Source of the DNA: Chloroflexia bacterium
Lineage (GTDB): Bacteria; Chloroflexota; Chloroflexia; Thermobaculales; Thermobaculaceae
Assembly: GCA_030446765.1 (NCBI GenBank)
Contig: JAUJMR010000002.1
Span: 279,407-343,406, forward strand
Length of the DNA stretch: 64,000 bases
Reading direction: 5' to 3'
The notes under the pieces were generated by a model. The model had not been told where the DNA came from and did not search any database. It saw nothing but the letters and a program-made list of their open reading frames with translations. Within the stretch, counting starts at the first letter, position 1; every line of letters starts with the position of its first letter. This document shows, in pieces, positions 17,897 to 27,622 of the stretch. Made by a program: the position numbers and the translations under genes.

Positions 17897-19813
17897 ATGG
17901 CAAGAACGATAGGTATTGACCTCGGGACCACCAACTCCGTCATGGCGGTGATGGAGGGCGGTGAGCCCACCGTGATCCCAAACGCGGAGGGTGGGCGGAC
18001 GACGCCTTCCGTGGTCGCGGTGAATCCCAAGACCGGTGAGCGGCTGGTGGGCCAGATAGCCCGCCGACAGGCGATCACCAACCCGGAGAACACGATCTAC
18101 TCGATCAAGCGATTCATGGGCCGCCGGTTCGACGACCCGGAGGTGCAGCGCGCGATCAAGACCCTCCCGTACAAGGTGAGCCAGGGGGCGCACGGGGCGG
18201 TGCAGGTCCACATGGGCGACCGCACGTACACGCCGCAGGAAGTCTCCGCCATGATCCTGCGCAAGCTCAAGCAGGACGCGGAGGCGTACCTAAACGACAC
18301 GGTGGACAGCGCGATCATCACCGTACCGGCGTACTTCGACGACAGCCAGCGGCAGGCGACGAAAGATGCCGGGCAGATCGCGGGCCTCGACGTGAAGCGC
18401 ATTATCAATGAGCCGACCGCCGCCTCGATGGCATACGGCCTCGACCGCAAGGAGGAGGAGGACGTCGCGGTTTACGACCTCGGCGGCGGCACGTACGACA
18501 TCTCCATCCTCGCGCTCGGTGAGGGCGTGTTCGACGTCCAGGCGATTCAGGGCGACACCTACCTGGGCGGGGACGACTTCGATGACCGGATCATTAACTG
18601 GCTCGTGGATGAGTTCCGCAAGGACCAGGGCATCGACCTACGCACCGACCCGATCGCGATGCAGCGCCTCAAGGAGGACGCGGAGCGCGTGAAGAAGGAG
18701 CTCTCGACCACACAGCAGTCGGAGATCAACCTGCCGTACATTACGGTTAGCGCGAGCGGCCCCAAGAACCTGCTCGTCACGCTGACGCGCTCGAAGCTGG
18801 AGCAGCTGGTTGGCGACCTCGTGGACCGCACCGTCCCGCCGATGCGGCAGGCCCTCAAAGATGCGGGCAAGTCCGAGTCACAGATCGACGAGGTGCTCCT
18901 CGTTGGTGGCCAGACCCGGATGCCGCTCGTCCAGGAGAAGGTGAAGAGCGTGTTCGGCAAGGAGCCGAACCGGAGCATCAACCCCGACGAGGTGGTCGCG
19001 GTTGGGGCAGCGATCCAGGCGGGCGTGCTCGGCGGCGAAGTCAAGGACGTGCTGCTGCTCGACGTGACCCCGCTGACGCTTGCGATCGAGACCCTCGGCG
19101 GCGTGGCGACACCGCTCATCCCGCGCAACACCACGATCCCGACCCGCAAGGCACAGACGTTCACCACTGCCGCGGACGGACAGACGCAGGTGGAGATCCA
19201 CGTCACGCAGGGCGAGCGCCCGATGGCGGCCGAGAACAAGACACTCGCGCGCTTCATCCTCGACCAGCTTCCGCCGGCCCCGCGCAACGTGCCGCAGATC
19301 GAAGTGGCGTTCGACATCGACGCGAACGGCATCCTGAACGTCTCCGCGAAGGACCAGGCGAGTTCTCGCGAGCAGAAGATCACGATCACCGCGAGCAGCG
19401 GCCTCTCGCAGGACGAGGTGGACCGGATGGTGCGCGACGCCGAGGTGAACGCCGCGGAGGATCAGCGACGCCGCGAGCTGATCGAGACGCGCAACACGGC
19501 GGACACGCTGGTGTACCAGACCGAGAAGACCATGCAGGAATACGGCGAGAAGATCTCCGAGGAGACAAGGTCGGAGATCAACCAGAACCTTGAGGCCACG
19601 CGCACCGCGCTGCAGGGCGAGGACGTAAATGCCATTCGCTCCAGCATGGAGGCGCTCGCCCAGTCCGCGCAGAAGATCGGCACGGAGATGTACAGCCAGG
19701 GCGGTGAGGGCCAGGCGACCGGCACCTATGGGGCGGATGCCGGTATGGGGCCGGACGGCGGAACTCCACCACCCGATGAGGGCACGGTCGAAGGCGAGTT
19801 CCGAGAAGTCTAG
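17897..19813 (+). CDS. dnaK: Chaperone DnaK (Hsp70)
   Basis: A complete 638-residue Hsp70. The ATPase domain starts [20 protein letters not shown]; phosphate and adenosine motifs include [14 protein letters not shown] near 190 and [14 protein letters not shown] near 335. The linker [12 protein letters not shown] near 380 precedes the substrate-binding domain and the helical lid. The C-terminus ends in a Gly-rich tail and EGEFREV, as in bacterial DnaK. GAGGAG lies upstream of the ATG. A hairpin terminator follows the stop. Confidence 0.98.
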   Translation: MARTIGIDLGTTNSVMAVMEGGEPTVIPNAEGGRTTPSVVAVNPKTGERLVGQIARRQAITNPENTIYSIKRFMGRRFDDPEVQRAIKTLPYKVSQGAHGAVQVHMGDRTYTPQEVSAMILRKLKQDAEAYLNDTVDSAIITVPAYFDDSQRQATKDAGQIAGLDVKRIINEPTAASMAYGLDRKEEEDVAVYDLGGGTYDISILALGEGVFDVQAIQGDTYLGGDDFDDRIINWLVDEFRKDQGIDLRTDPIAMQRLKEDAERVKKELSTTQQSEINLPYITVSASGPKNLLVTLTRSKLEQLVGDLVDRTVPPMRQALKDAGKSESQIDEVLLVGGQTRMPLVQEKVKSVFGKEPNRSINPDEVVAVGAAIQAGVLGGEVKDVLLLDVTPLTLAIETLGGVATPLIPRNTTIPTRKAQTFTTAADGQTQVEIHVTQGERPMAAENKTLARFILDQLPPAPRNVPQIEVAFDIDANGILNVSAKDQASSREQKITITASSGLSQDEVDRMVRDAEVNAAEDQRRRELIETRNTADTLVYQTEKTMQEYGEKISEETRSEINQNLEATRTALQGEDVNAIRSSMEALAQSAQKIGTEMYSQGGEGQATGTYGADAGMGPDGGTPPPDEGTVEGEFREV

Positions 19814-19823
19814 AGCTGACTTG

Positions 19824-19868
19824 GCTGGGGTGGGACAATACGATGTGCCCAACCCCAGCTGCCTTTGT
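19824..19868 (+). terminator. Probable Rho-independent terminator after dnaK
   Basis: GCTGGGG (19824-19830) pairs with CCCCAGC (19853-19859), and TGGG/CCCA extends the stem with one bulge. A T-rich stretch (TTTGTTTT) follows. It would separate hrcA-grpE-dnaK from dnaJ, at least partly. Confidence 0.6.
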
Positions 19869-19870
19869 TT

Positions 19871-19900
19871 TGACATACACCACGGCGGTACAGCACAATC
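19871..19900 (+). promoter_or_regulatory. Possible separate promoter for dnaJ
   Basis: A perfect TTGACA (19871-19876) and CACAAT (19895-19900) are 18 bp apart, directly after the dnaK terminator. No CIRCE is present here, so dnaJ may have a second, HrcA-independent supply. The -10 box is weak. Confidence 0.45.
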
Positions 19901-19953
19901 GTGCGTAGCGACGCCCCGTCGGGGCGGCTTGCCGAGGCGCTAACGGGAATGAT

Positions 19954-21078
19954 ATGGAGAACATGACCAAACGCGACTACTACGAAGTCCTCAGCATACA
20001 GCGCGAGGCGAGCTCGGATGAGATTCGGCGGGCATATCGCAAGATGGCCCGACAGTACCACCCAGATGTGAACTCCGAGCCGGATGCTGAGGCGCGCTTC
20101 AAAGAGGTCACCGAGGCGTACGAGGTGCTCAACGACGCCGACAAGCGCGCGGCCTACGACCGCTTCGGTCATGCGGGTGTGAGCAACGGCGGCGGGTACG
20201 ACTTCACGAACGGACCGTTCGGCTTCGGCATCGATTCCCTCTTCGAGAACCTCTTCGGCGGCGCGCGCACGGCGCGCAGGGGTCCGCGTCGCGGTGCTGA
20301 CCTGCGCTACCACATGGTGCTTGAGTTCGAGGAAGCTGTGTTCGGCGTGGAGAAGGAGATCGAGGCCAGCCGTCAGGCCGTGTGTTCGCGCTGCAACGGC
20401 AGCCGGTCCGAACCGGGCAGCCAGCCCTCACGGTGCCCCGTCTGCGCGGGGAGCGGCGAAATCCGCCGCACGCAGAGCTCCTTCCTCGGCCAGTTCGTGA
20501 GCGTCACGGAATGCGACCGCTGCCGCGGTCAGGGCTCCGTCATTCTCGATCCCTGCAAGGAGTGTCACGGCCAGGGCACGGTGCGCAACACGCGCAAGCT
20601 CATGGTGCGCGTGCCCGCAGGCATCGATGAGGGCTTCCACCTGCGGCTCTCGGGAGAGGGCGAGGCGGGAGACCCCGGAGCGCCGGAGGGCGACCTGTTC
20701 ATCGAGTTCTCCGTCAAGCCCCATCCCCTCTTCCGGCGGATGGGCCAGGATCTGCACCTGGAGATGCCGATCAACATCGCGCAAGCGGCGCTGGGCGACC
20801 GGCTGTTGGTGCCCACGATCGATGGTGAGACCGAGCTCCGGGTTGAGCCCGGCACGCAGAGCGGCGACACGGTGCGTTTGCGCGGTCTCGGCGTGCCGAG
20901 CCTGCGCGGTGGCGGACGGGGTGAGCAGATCATCTCCTTCAGCGTCGTGGTGCCGCAGCACCTGAATGAGAAGCAGAAGAGCCTGCTCCGTGAGCTGGGC
21001 GAGACGCTCGACGTCCCGAGCCCGCAGCATGGTGAGCGCAGCTTCTTCGAGAAAGTCCGCGACGCCCTCGGGCTGTAG
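19954..21078 (+). CDS. dnaJ: Chaperone DnaJ (Hsp40)
   Basis: A class A J-protein that delivers substrates to DnaK and stimulates its ATPase. The J domain (residues 4-70) contains YRKMARQYHPDVNSEPDAEA with the HPD triad. A Gly/Phe region (PFGFGIDSLFENLFGG) follows. Four zinc-finger repeats are present: CSRCNGSR, CPVCAGSG, CDRCRGQG and CKECHGQG, then the two C-terminal substrate domains. Length 374 is normal. ATG at 19954 or the in-frame ATG at 19963 could be used. Confidence 0.97.
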   Translation: MENMTKRDYYEVLSIQREASSDEIRRAYRKMARQYHPDVNSEPDAEARFKEVTEAYEVLNDADKRAAYDRFGHAGVSNGGGYDFTNGPFGFGIDSLFENLFGGARTARRGPRRGADLRYHMVLEFEEAVFGVEKEIEASRQAVCSRCNGSRSEPGSQPSRCPVCAGSGEIRRTQSSFLGQFVSVTECDRCRGQGSVILDPCKECHGQGTVRNTRKLMVRVPAGIDEGFHLRLSGEGEAGDPGAPEGDLFIEFSVKPHPLFRRMGQDLHLEMPINIAQAALGDRLLVPTIDGETELRVEPGTQSGDTVRLRGLGVPSLRGGGRGEQIISFSVVVPQHLNEKQKSLLRELGETLDVPSPQHGERSFFEKVRDALGL

Positions 21079-21198
21079 CATCGTGGGCGTTCAGTAGAAC
21101 GACGCTACGACGCCGCTTGGGGGACAGGCTCAAGGCACTATATATGGTCCATCCGCCAATCGGTACCCCACTGACGCGACCGGGCTTGTTGTGCGGCC

Positions 21199-22119
21199 TC
21201 ACCTGCTGAGTGCCGGCAGCACCTCAACTATAAGCAGATCCAGCGTGGTGAGATCGGGGAAACCGGCGCAGTCGAGGATGAAGCGGTCCACCCCCAAGTC
21301 GACGAAGGAACGCATCTACTCCGTCACCTGCGCCGGAGTCCCCACGAAACTGAACTCGCCGTCATCCACGGCGTAGCGATCCCTCGCAAGCGCTTCGGCC
21401 TGTTTCTGTGTGGTGGCGCACACGCATCCGCCGCTCCACGACCGCCTGACCGTCGAAGGCTCGCGGCCCACCACATCGCAGGCGTGCGCGAAGTCCCTCA
21501 CGAGTCGGCCGTACTCCCTAGGGCCGGTTGAGGACACATCCCACTGGTCGGCGCATCGCGCGGCGAGTCGCAGCATTCTCGGGCGGAACGCGCCTATCAC
21601 CACGGGTGGTACCGGGTCGGGCTGCGGCTCGCAATGCGCCCCGATCACCCGGTAATGCATGCCCTCGAACGTGGCCTCCTCCTGGGTCCACATCGCCGTG
21701 ATTATGTGCAGCGCCTCCTCCAACTGTTCAACGCGCACGCCCGCGGAGGGGAAGTTGTAGCCGTAGGCCCGGTACTCCGGCTCGTCCCACCCCGCGCCGA
21801 TGCCGAGGATAAACCGCCCGCCGCTGAGCAGTTGCAGCGTGGCGGCCATCTTGGCGACGAGCGCCGGGTTGCGGAACCCCTGGCACAGCACCGTGTGTCC
21901 GAATGCTAATCGGGGGTGGAGGGCGGCCATGAAGGTGAGGGTGGTGAACCCCTCGAGCAGGTCGGCGTCGCCCGCCTGCAGGTGGTCAATGACCCAGGCC
22001 GTGTCGAAGTGTCCGCTCGCGCGCTCGAGGGCGCGATTGACGTCATCCACATACCGTGCCTGCCGCCGCTTGTCGAGGTCGTAGGCAGTGATTGAGAACC
22101 CGAATCGAATGCGCGCCAT
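21199..22119 (-). pseudogene. LLM-class F420-dependent oxidoreductase, one in-frame amber codon
   Basis: A luciferase-like (TIM-barrel) flavin/F420 oxidoreductase of about 306 residues. The start MARIRFGFSITAYDL has a GGAGAGGGT site. Family motifs include FTTLTFMAALHPRLAFGHTV, LQLLSGGRFILGIGAGWDEP and PPVVIGAFRPRMLRLAARCA. At 21316-21318 a TAG interrupts the frame after AQVTE. The same frame continues without further fault with MRSFVDLGVDRFILDC to a TGA at 21199-21201, as expected for the family C-terminus. A single C-to-T change of a Gln codon would explain it. Substrate unknown. Confidence 0.8.
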
Positions 22120-22203
22120 ACCCTCTCCTTGCCGGCACAAGATGCCCCGGCGATTGGGGCTCGAGGTGATTGGTAGTCGATCAATTAGTGGGGAGTGTCT
22201 CCC

Positions 22204-24856
22204 CTACCCCAGACGCTCCTGCTGCTCAAACAGCCAGTCTATCGCCTCGCGCGGCGTCATGCGGGTGAGGTCCAGCGCACCGAGTTCCCACGCCAGTCGC
22301 TCTCTCGCGAGTACACCGGGAGGAATGCCCTCGAGTGCGAGCTGGTATGGCACGCGTTCTTCCGCGACCAGTTGGACCGGCACCGGCTGTTCGGCAGGGA
22401 GTGCAACATCCCCACCTGAATGAGGAATGACCACACCGCTAGAGAATGCGGGCGGTGAGGCAAGCTCGGCAAGCGCCTGCTCGGAGGCCGGCAAGGCGCG
22501 CAACGTGGATGCCGTACGCTCGGTCCGCAGGTCCCGGCCGCACCGCGTACAAGAAAACAACCCGGCCATCCTGCTCGATCGCGGCGACGTGGACGTTCGC
22601 CACGGCCGGCAGGTCAGCGGCGACGGCCGTCAGCTCCAGGTAGTGGGTCGCAAAGAGCGTCCGCGCGGCGATGCGCCCGTGGAGGTCCTCCAGCACCGCG
22701 CGGGCGATCGCGAGCCCATCGTGCGTGCCGGTGCCGCGTCCCACCTCATCTAGGATCACGAGGCTGCGGCTGGTTGCCTGGTGCAGAATCGTGGCGGTTT
22801 CCAGCATCTCGACCATGAACGTGCTCGCGCCGCGGGCGAGGTCGTCCTGCGCGCCGACCCGGGTGAAGATGCGGTCGACGAGGCCGACGCGGGCACTCCG
22901 GGCGGGCACGAAGGAACCGATCTGCGCGAGCAGCACGATCAACGCCGTCTGCCGCAGATAAGTGCTCTTGCCACCCATGTTCGGCCCTGTGACGACCAGG
23001 ACGTGCGGGTGCTCCCCACCGAGGCAGCAATCGTTGGGGATGAATGCCTCACCCGCGAGGCTCGCCTCCGCGACCGGGTGCCGACCGCCGACGATCTCCA
23101 GTGTCTCGCCTTCCTCCAGATCGGGGCGCACCCAGCCGCAGCGGGCGGCGACACTCGCGAGTGAGAGCAGCGCGTCGAGGTGCGCGACGCGGTCCGCGGC
23201 CCAGAGCAGGCGACCTACCGAAGGGGTGACCGCCGTACCGAGCCGTGTGAGCGCCGCCCGCTCCAGCGCGGTGATCTCCTCATCGGCGGCGAGGATTCGC
23301 GCTTCCGCATCCTTCAGCTCGGCGGTCAGATACCGCTCGCCCGTGGCCACCGTCTGCTTGCGCACGTACTCCGGGGGCACGAGCGCGAGATTCGGCTTCG
23401 TCACCTCGATGTAGTACCCGAAGACCTTGTTGTAGCCGACCTTCAATGAGCGGATGCCCGTACGCTCCCGCTCGCGGCGCTCCAGTCCGGCCAGCCATTG
23501 CCGCGTGCCCCGCGCGCCGTCCACCGCGGCGTCGAGCGCTGGGCAGAAGCCCGGGCAGATTCGCGCGCCATCGTCGTGCTCCTCTATGGCCGACTCAATC
23601 AGCGCGAGTACATCGGCGCATGGATCCATCTCGCCCGCGTACGCGGAGAGCGCCGGCGCAGCGGTCGCGCGCAGCTGCTCCAGTAGTGTCGGCAGACCGC
23701 GCAGCGCGGCCCCGAGCGCGAGGTAGTCGCGCGAACCCGCCAGCCCCTGAACCACACGGCCCGTGAGCCGTTCGAGGTCGCCCGCGCCGTCGAGCAACCT
23801 GGCCAGTGCGCCACGATCCGCAGCCCGATCCACCAGCGCCGCGACCACCTGCTGCCGTTGCTGCAGCTCCGGCAGATCGCGCAGCGGCCGGCCGATGAGC
23901 CGTCGGAGCGCGCGGGCGCCCATCGCGGTGCACGTCTCGTCGAGCACGCCGAGCAGGCTGCCGCGGCTCCCGCCCGTGCCGAGGCTGCGGATGAGTTCCA
24001 GGTTGCGCCGCGTGGCAGCGTCGATGCCGACGCGCGTGTCGTTGCCTTCCGTCCGGAGGCCGGACAGGAGCGGGAGCATCGACGGATTGGTGCGGTCAAG
24101 GTACGCGAGGATCGCCCCGGCCGCCCCCGTCGCCGCCGGCAGTTCCGCGCAGCCATAGGGGAGGAGGGTCCGCGCGCCGAAGTGGTGGCAGAGCGCTGAC
24201 CGAGCACGCTCCGGCTCGAAGTGCCAGCGCTCGACGCGGGTTCGGTAGCCGACGGTCGCCACGTCCCGCACGTTGTCGGGCACCAGACATTCCGCCGGGT
24301 TCAGCCGGGCGAGCTCCTCCGCAAGTCGCGTGGTGGCGTCCGCCCCCTGGAACTCCGCGACCGCGAACTCCCCCGTGCTGACGTCCGCCCACGCGAGGCC
24401 AATTCGATCGCCGCTCCTGGACACGGCCGCGAGATATCGGTTCTCGCCTGCTGGCAGCAGCGCGGGCTCGGCGACGGTTCCCGGCGTCACGACCCGCGTA
24501 ACCGCGCGTTCTACCAGTCCCCGGCCCGGCTCGCTCATCTGCTCCGCGATGGCGATGGTGTGCCCCGCCCCGAGCAGCCGCCCCAGGTAGTGATTCAAGG
24601 CGTGGTGGGGGATGCCGGCCATCGGCACCCGGCCGCTGCGGCCGAAGGAGCGCGAGGTGAGCGTGATTCGGGCATCCCGCGCCACGACCCGCGCATCGTC
24701 GTCGAACGTCTCGTAGAAGTCTCCGAGCCGGTAGAGCAAGATCGCGTTCGGGTGCTGTGCCTTGAGATCGAGGTACTGCTTGCGGGACGGTACGGGACCC
24801 AGGTCCTTGCCGCCACTCCCCTTCGCCGCGTCTTCGTGAGTTGCTACGTGCGTCAT
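22204..24856 (-). pseudogene. mutS: DNA mismatch repair ATPase MutS, one frameshift near the C-terminus
   Basis: MutS recognises mismatches and starts repair. Domain I has PSRKQYLDLKAQHPNAILLY and LGDFYETF with the mismatch-wedge FYE. The ATPase domain has Walker A VTGPNMGGKSTYLRQTA, STFMVEMLETA and LVILDEVGRGTGTHDGLAIA, then ATHYLELT. After HVARLAGL, near 22487, the frame breaks; the alternate frame continues PASEQALAELA and ends MTPREAIDWLFEQQERLG at 22204, as in the normal C-terminal dimer region. Without the break it would be about 884 residues. The core is intact, so the truncated product might keep activity; a one-base sequencing error is equally likely. Confidence 0.9.
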
Positions 24857-25053
24857 GGCGCGATTATACCCACTCCCGAAAGGACTGATGGCTATAGCAG
24901 CATCTTCGGCATGCTTGCGTCAGAACAGAATAAATGCGACTATCTGCAACATCGACGCAATGCGACAGTTGCCCCTCGCCGATATTGCTCCAGTGCTCGG
25001 CGCAACCGGACACACGTTCGAGCGTCGCATCCAGCAGCGCGACGTTGTGTCGC
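24777..25053. repeat. Segmental duplication, copy A (mutS 5' end plus upstream DNA)
   Basis: This stretch covers about the first 26 codons of mutS, its promoter and some 200 bp upstream. A diverged direct copy is at 26057-26332. Shared blocks include GACGGTACGGGACC, AGGTCCTTGC, GTCATGGCGCG, AATGCGACAGTTG and TTCGAGCGTCGCATC. Confidence 0.9.
24863..24868 (-). promoter_or_regulatory. Consensus -10 box of mutS; possibly leaderless transcript
   Basis: On the minus strand TATAAT ends six bases before the mutS ATG at 24856, so transcription would start at or next to the start codon. No ribosome site is seen. The -35 region is weak. The box is partly conserved in the second copy of this region near 26143. 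Confidence 0.5.
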
Positions 25054-25176
25054 TTGGGAGATCAGACAGCGCTCATCACACTCCAGAACGTAGAGCATCG
25101 ATCACCTCATGGTAGGCATACTGGCGCCACACACGCTCAACCCTTACTTGCTGACGTTTCTAGAAAAGGAGAGGTC

Positions 25177-25935
25177 ATGACAACCTTCACCAAGTCTGAC
25201 GAACTGCAAGGAGCGGAGTTCATCGACGCGGACCTGCGAGGCGCCCGGTTCATCGGGTGTGACCTATCCGGCGTCGTGATGCGCGGGGTCGACGTACAGG
25301 GGACGGACATCGACGCACCGTGGCTCTTCGACGGCGAGAGCTTCTTGCGCGTCAACGGCGTCGACGTGATCCCATTCGTCGAGGCCGAACTCAACCGCCG
25401 CTTTCCCGGCCGCGTCGACCGGCGCGCCGGAGATCCGGATGGCCTGCGCGCTGCCTGGGCCACGCTCGAGCGCACATGGGCGGCCACGATCGAGCGCGTC
25501 GCGGCGATGCCGGCCGGCACGGTCGACGTTTCGGTGGGCGGCGAGTGGTCGTTCGCGCAGACGCTGCGGCACCTGGTCCTTGCCACGGACGTGTGGCTGG
25601 GCCGGGCGATCCTGGAGATCGAACAGCCATTCCACCCGATCGGTCTAACGTACTCCGGCGCCGAGGACGACGGCCTGGACATGTCGATCTTCACGACGGT
25701 CACGCCGTCGTATGCCGAAGTGCTCGAGGTCCGGGCGGGACGGGTCGCGATGGTGCGCGACTTCCTGGCCACAGTCACATCAGACGAGCTGACCGCGACG
25801 CGCAAGAACCCGTGGAACCCCGAGCACCAGGAGACCACTCTCTCTTGCCTGCACGTGATCCTCCAGGAGGAGTGGGAGCACCACCGCTACGCCGTACGCG
25901 ACCTCGACGCTATCGAGGCAAAATCCGACGCATAA
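25177..25935 (+). CDS. Pentapeptide-repeat and DinB-like domain protein
   Basis: A 252-residue protein. Residues 9-50 form a few pentapeptide repeats (LQGAEFIDADLRGARFIGCD, then LSGVVMRGVDV). From about residue 85 a DinB_2-type four-helix domain follows: WATLERTWAATIERVAAMPA, GEWSFAQTLRHLVLATDVWL and VILQEEWEHHRYAVRDLDAI with His residues placed like the DinB metal triad. DinB-like proteins often act as metal-dependent thiol transferases; the pentapeptide part has no assigned role. AAAGGAGAGG precedes the ATG. The gene sits between two copies of a duplicated mutS upstream region. Confidence 0.8.
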   Translation: MTTFTKSDELQGAEFIDADLRGARFIGCDLSGVVMRGVDVQGTDIDAPWLFDGESFLRVNGVDVIPFVEAELNRRFPGRVDRRAGDPDGLRAAWATLERTWAATIERVAAMPAGTVDVSVGGEWSFAQTLRHLVLATDVWLGRAILEIEQPFHPIGLTYSGAEDDGLDMSIFTTVTPSYAEVLEVRAGRVAMVRDFLATVTSDELTATRKNPWNPEHQETTLSCLHVILQEEWEHHRYAVRDLDAIEAKSDA

Positions 25936-26056
25936 ACCTGTGACCTCAGCCTTGAAGGCGTCGCCATTCAACTCGCACAAAAGTTAGCTGACCGAGACTA
26001 GCTCTACACCCCTGACACTGCAGGCACTGGAGATTACGCCCCCACTCCGATAATGC

Positions 26057-26332
26057 TGCCTGCGTGACGGTACGGGACCGAGGTCCTTGCTTGCGCTCCT
26101 CTTCCCCCCGTGTTCGTGGGTAGCTGCGTGGGTCATGGCGCGCTTATACCCAGTCCCGAAAGGGTTGAGGACTAAAAGAGACGCCGTCGGCCCGCTTGCG
26201 ATAGAACAGAGTAGATGCGAATATCTACACCATGGATAGAATGCGACAGTTGTCCCTCACGAAGGTTGCCGAATGCTCGGCGTAACCGAGCTCACATTCG
26301 AGCGTCGCATCTAAAGAGCGCCGTTGTCGCAT
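26057..26332. repeat. Segmental duplication, copy B (decayed mutS start)
   Basis: Direct repeat of 24777-25053 with many substitutions and small indels, roughly three quarters identical by eye. The mutS-like start is no longer translatable for long. The pentapeptide/DinB gene lies between the two copies, which are 1.28 kb apart. Confidence 0.9.
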
Positions 26333-26488
26333 CGTACATCAGCGGCAAATGATATGTCCACACCAGCGACAGCTGTACCGCCCCGATGTTCAACGAGCCA
26401 TTAGACGCACCAAGACCACACTCAACTGCGAGCCACCACGCACACGACTTCCCGCGTTCAGACGTCTACTCAACATGAGAACCATAAA

Positions 26489-26797
26489 TTGAAGTTCACA
26501 CGTGAAGCTAATAGCTACGTGCGCGACAGACTCCACGACCGGGCCTTCACCGATGGCATCATAGCTGGCACCATAACCGGCATCGCTATAACGATCGGGA
26601 CATCTGCGCTTACTGGAATAGGTCATCTTGCCAGTCGCCTAATTGCCACACCCCTGCAAGCCCTCGGCCGACAGTTTGCACCCATTTCGGAGCTAGTAGT
26701 GAGCCTACTGGGATACAGGCTACCGCTATGGCTTCTCATTCTCTTAGGAGTGACATCATATCTAATCTTTCACAGCCTTCGACAGTACTATCACTGA
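26489..26797 (+). CDS. Small unknown membrane protein in an AT-richer island
   Basis: A 102-residue protein with two hydrophobic parts: GIIAGTITGIAITIGTSALT near residues 23-42 and LPLWLLILLGVTSYLIF near 78-94. I do not recognise a family. Base composition from about 26330 to 27600 is clearly less GC-rich than its surroundings, which suggests foreign origin. It may be the N-terminal part of a longer gene continued by the zinc-ribbon sequence that follows in another frame. Confidence 0.45.
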   Translation: MKFTREANSYVRDRLHDRAFTDGIIAGTITGIAITIGTSALTGIGHLASRLIATPLQALGRQFAPISELVVSLLGYRLPLWLLILLGVTSYLIFHSLRQYYH

Positions 26798-27092
26798 CCA
26801 CAGACGACGATGAAACCCGCCCGCGATCGAATACTGAATGCCTACAGGTCGGCAGAACAGATATAGTCAGCGACGTCAAGTGGAGGTGGACCTGGGGCAC
26901 CAATATCAATACCGGAGATCCAGCGACCGTTGCACTCCAGAGACCGTTGCACTAAACGCATATTGCCCTAAGTGTGACTATGAACTTGAGTTAGGAAGCA
27001 CAACCAACTACGTCGGATGCGACAACTGCGATTTCGAAACTCACCTCCCTATGCAGGTGGGGATTTCTGGCCCCAGGTGGGACGACAAATAG
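26798..27092 (+). pseudogene. Zinc-ribbon protein fragment, frame broken by a 17-bp duplication
   Basis: One frame reads VGRTDIVSDVKWRWTWGTN and INTGDPATVAL, then stops at 26955. The next frame carries NAYCPKCDYELELG and YVGCDNCDFETHLPM up to 27092. Removing one unit of the 17-bp duplication joins ATVAL directly to NAYCPKC in frame. CPKC and CDNC make a four-cysteine zinc ribbon. The start is not clear; the preceding membrane protein may be its N-terminal part. Function unknown. Confidence 0.5.
26920..26953 (+). repeat. 17-bp tandem duplication with one mismatch
   Basis: Unit 26920-26936 and unit 26937-26953 differ at one base (C or A at the fifth position). The insertion shifts the zinc-ribbon reading frame. 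Confidence 0.85.
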
Positions 27093-27602
27093 AACTTCGC
27101 GCGCGGCAGAAACTGCGAATATAACTTCGCTGCACAGTACGTCAGACCCGCTGTATCTCGAGGCTAACCGAAGCAACACTGCTGACTTAATCTGTTCTAG
27201 CGCTTCGACCTCGTTTAGCTCCCGTTCGCGGATTCACGCCGCGCGCAGCTCCTCGGCCGCCCGGTGTAACTCCCAGCGCACGACAGCACCAGTATAATGG
27301 CTGGATCAGTATCGCTCCTCCGCCATGCCGAGCTAGGTAAACATCGCGAACTTGTACCACTTGACGAGTGCATTCATTGAGCAGCTACCCCGAGAACTCG
27401 GACCAGAATTAGCAGTTGAGCTGGGCAACCAAGGCAGAGAAGCCGTAATAATCCCCGCCATGAGCGGTTTCGCGCAGCCGACCGCAAGCATCAGCATCAC
27501 CGCACCGCATTCCATCCTTGAGCCGACAGAGCAGTGAAGAACGTATCAGCAGGTGTGATTCAGATCTCATCAGCAGCAAGGGGGGAGTAGATCTGGCAGA
27601 GG
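27093..27602. other. Gene-free, AT-richer stretch
   Basis: No open frame here has a ribosome site and recognisable protein character. A 61-codon frame near 27352 is not convincing. No RNA gene is recognised. It is the right part of the AT-richer island. Confidence 0.4.
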
Positions 27603-27622
27603 AGGGCGTTCAATTGAACGCC
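27603..27622. repeat. Perfect 20-bp palindrome at the end of the aldo/keto reductase gene
   Basis: GGGCGTTCAATTGAACGCCC is its own reverse complement. If the reductase frame is corrected, its stop codon (27609-27611) lies within it. It could act as a terminator hairpin or be a dispersed repeat; the flanking GAG/CTAC hints at a repeat unit. Confidence 0.55.

Noticed and set aside
27352..27537. 61-codon plus-strand frame in the AT-richer island
   Set aside because: No ribosome site and no similarity that I can recognise; random open frames of this size are expected.
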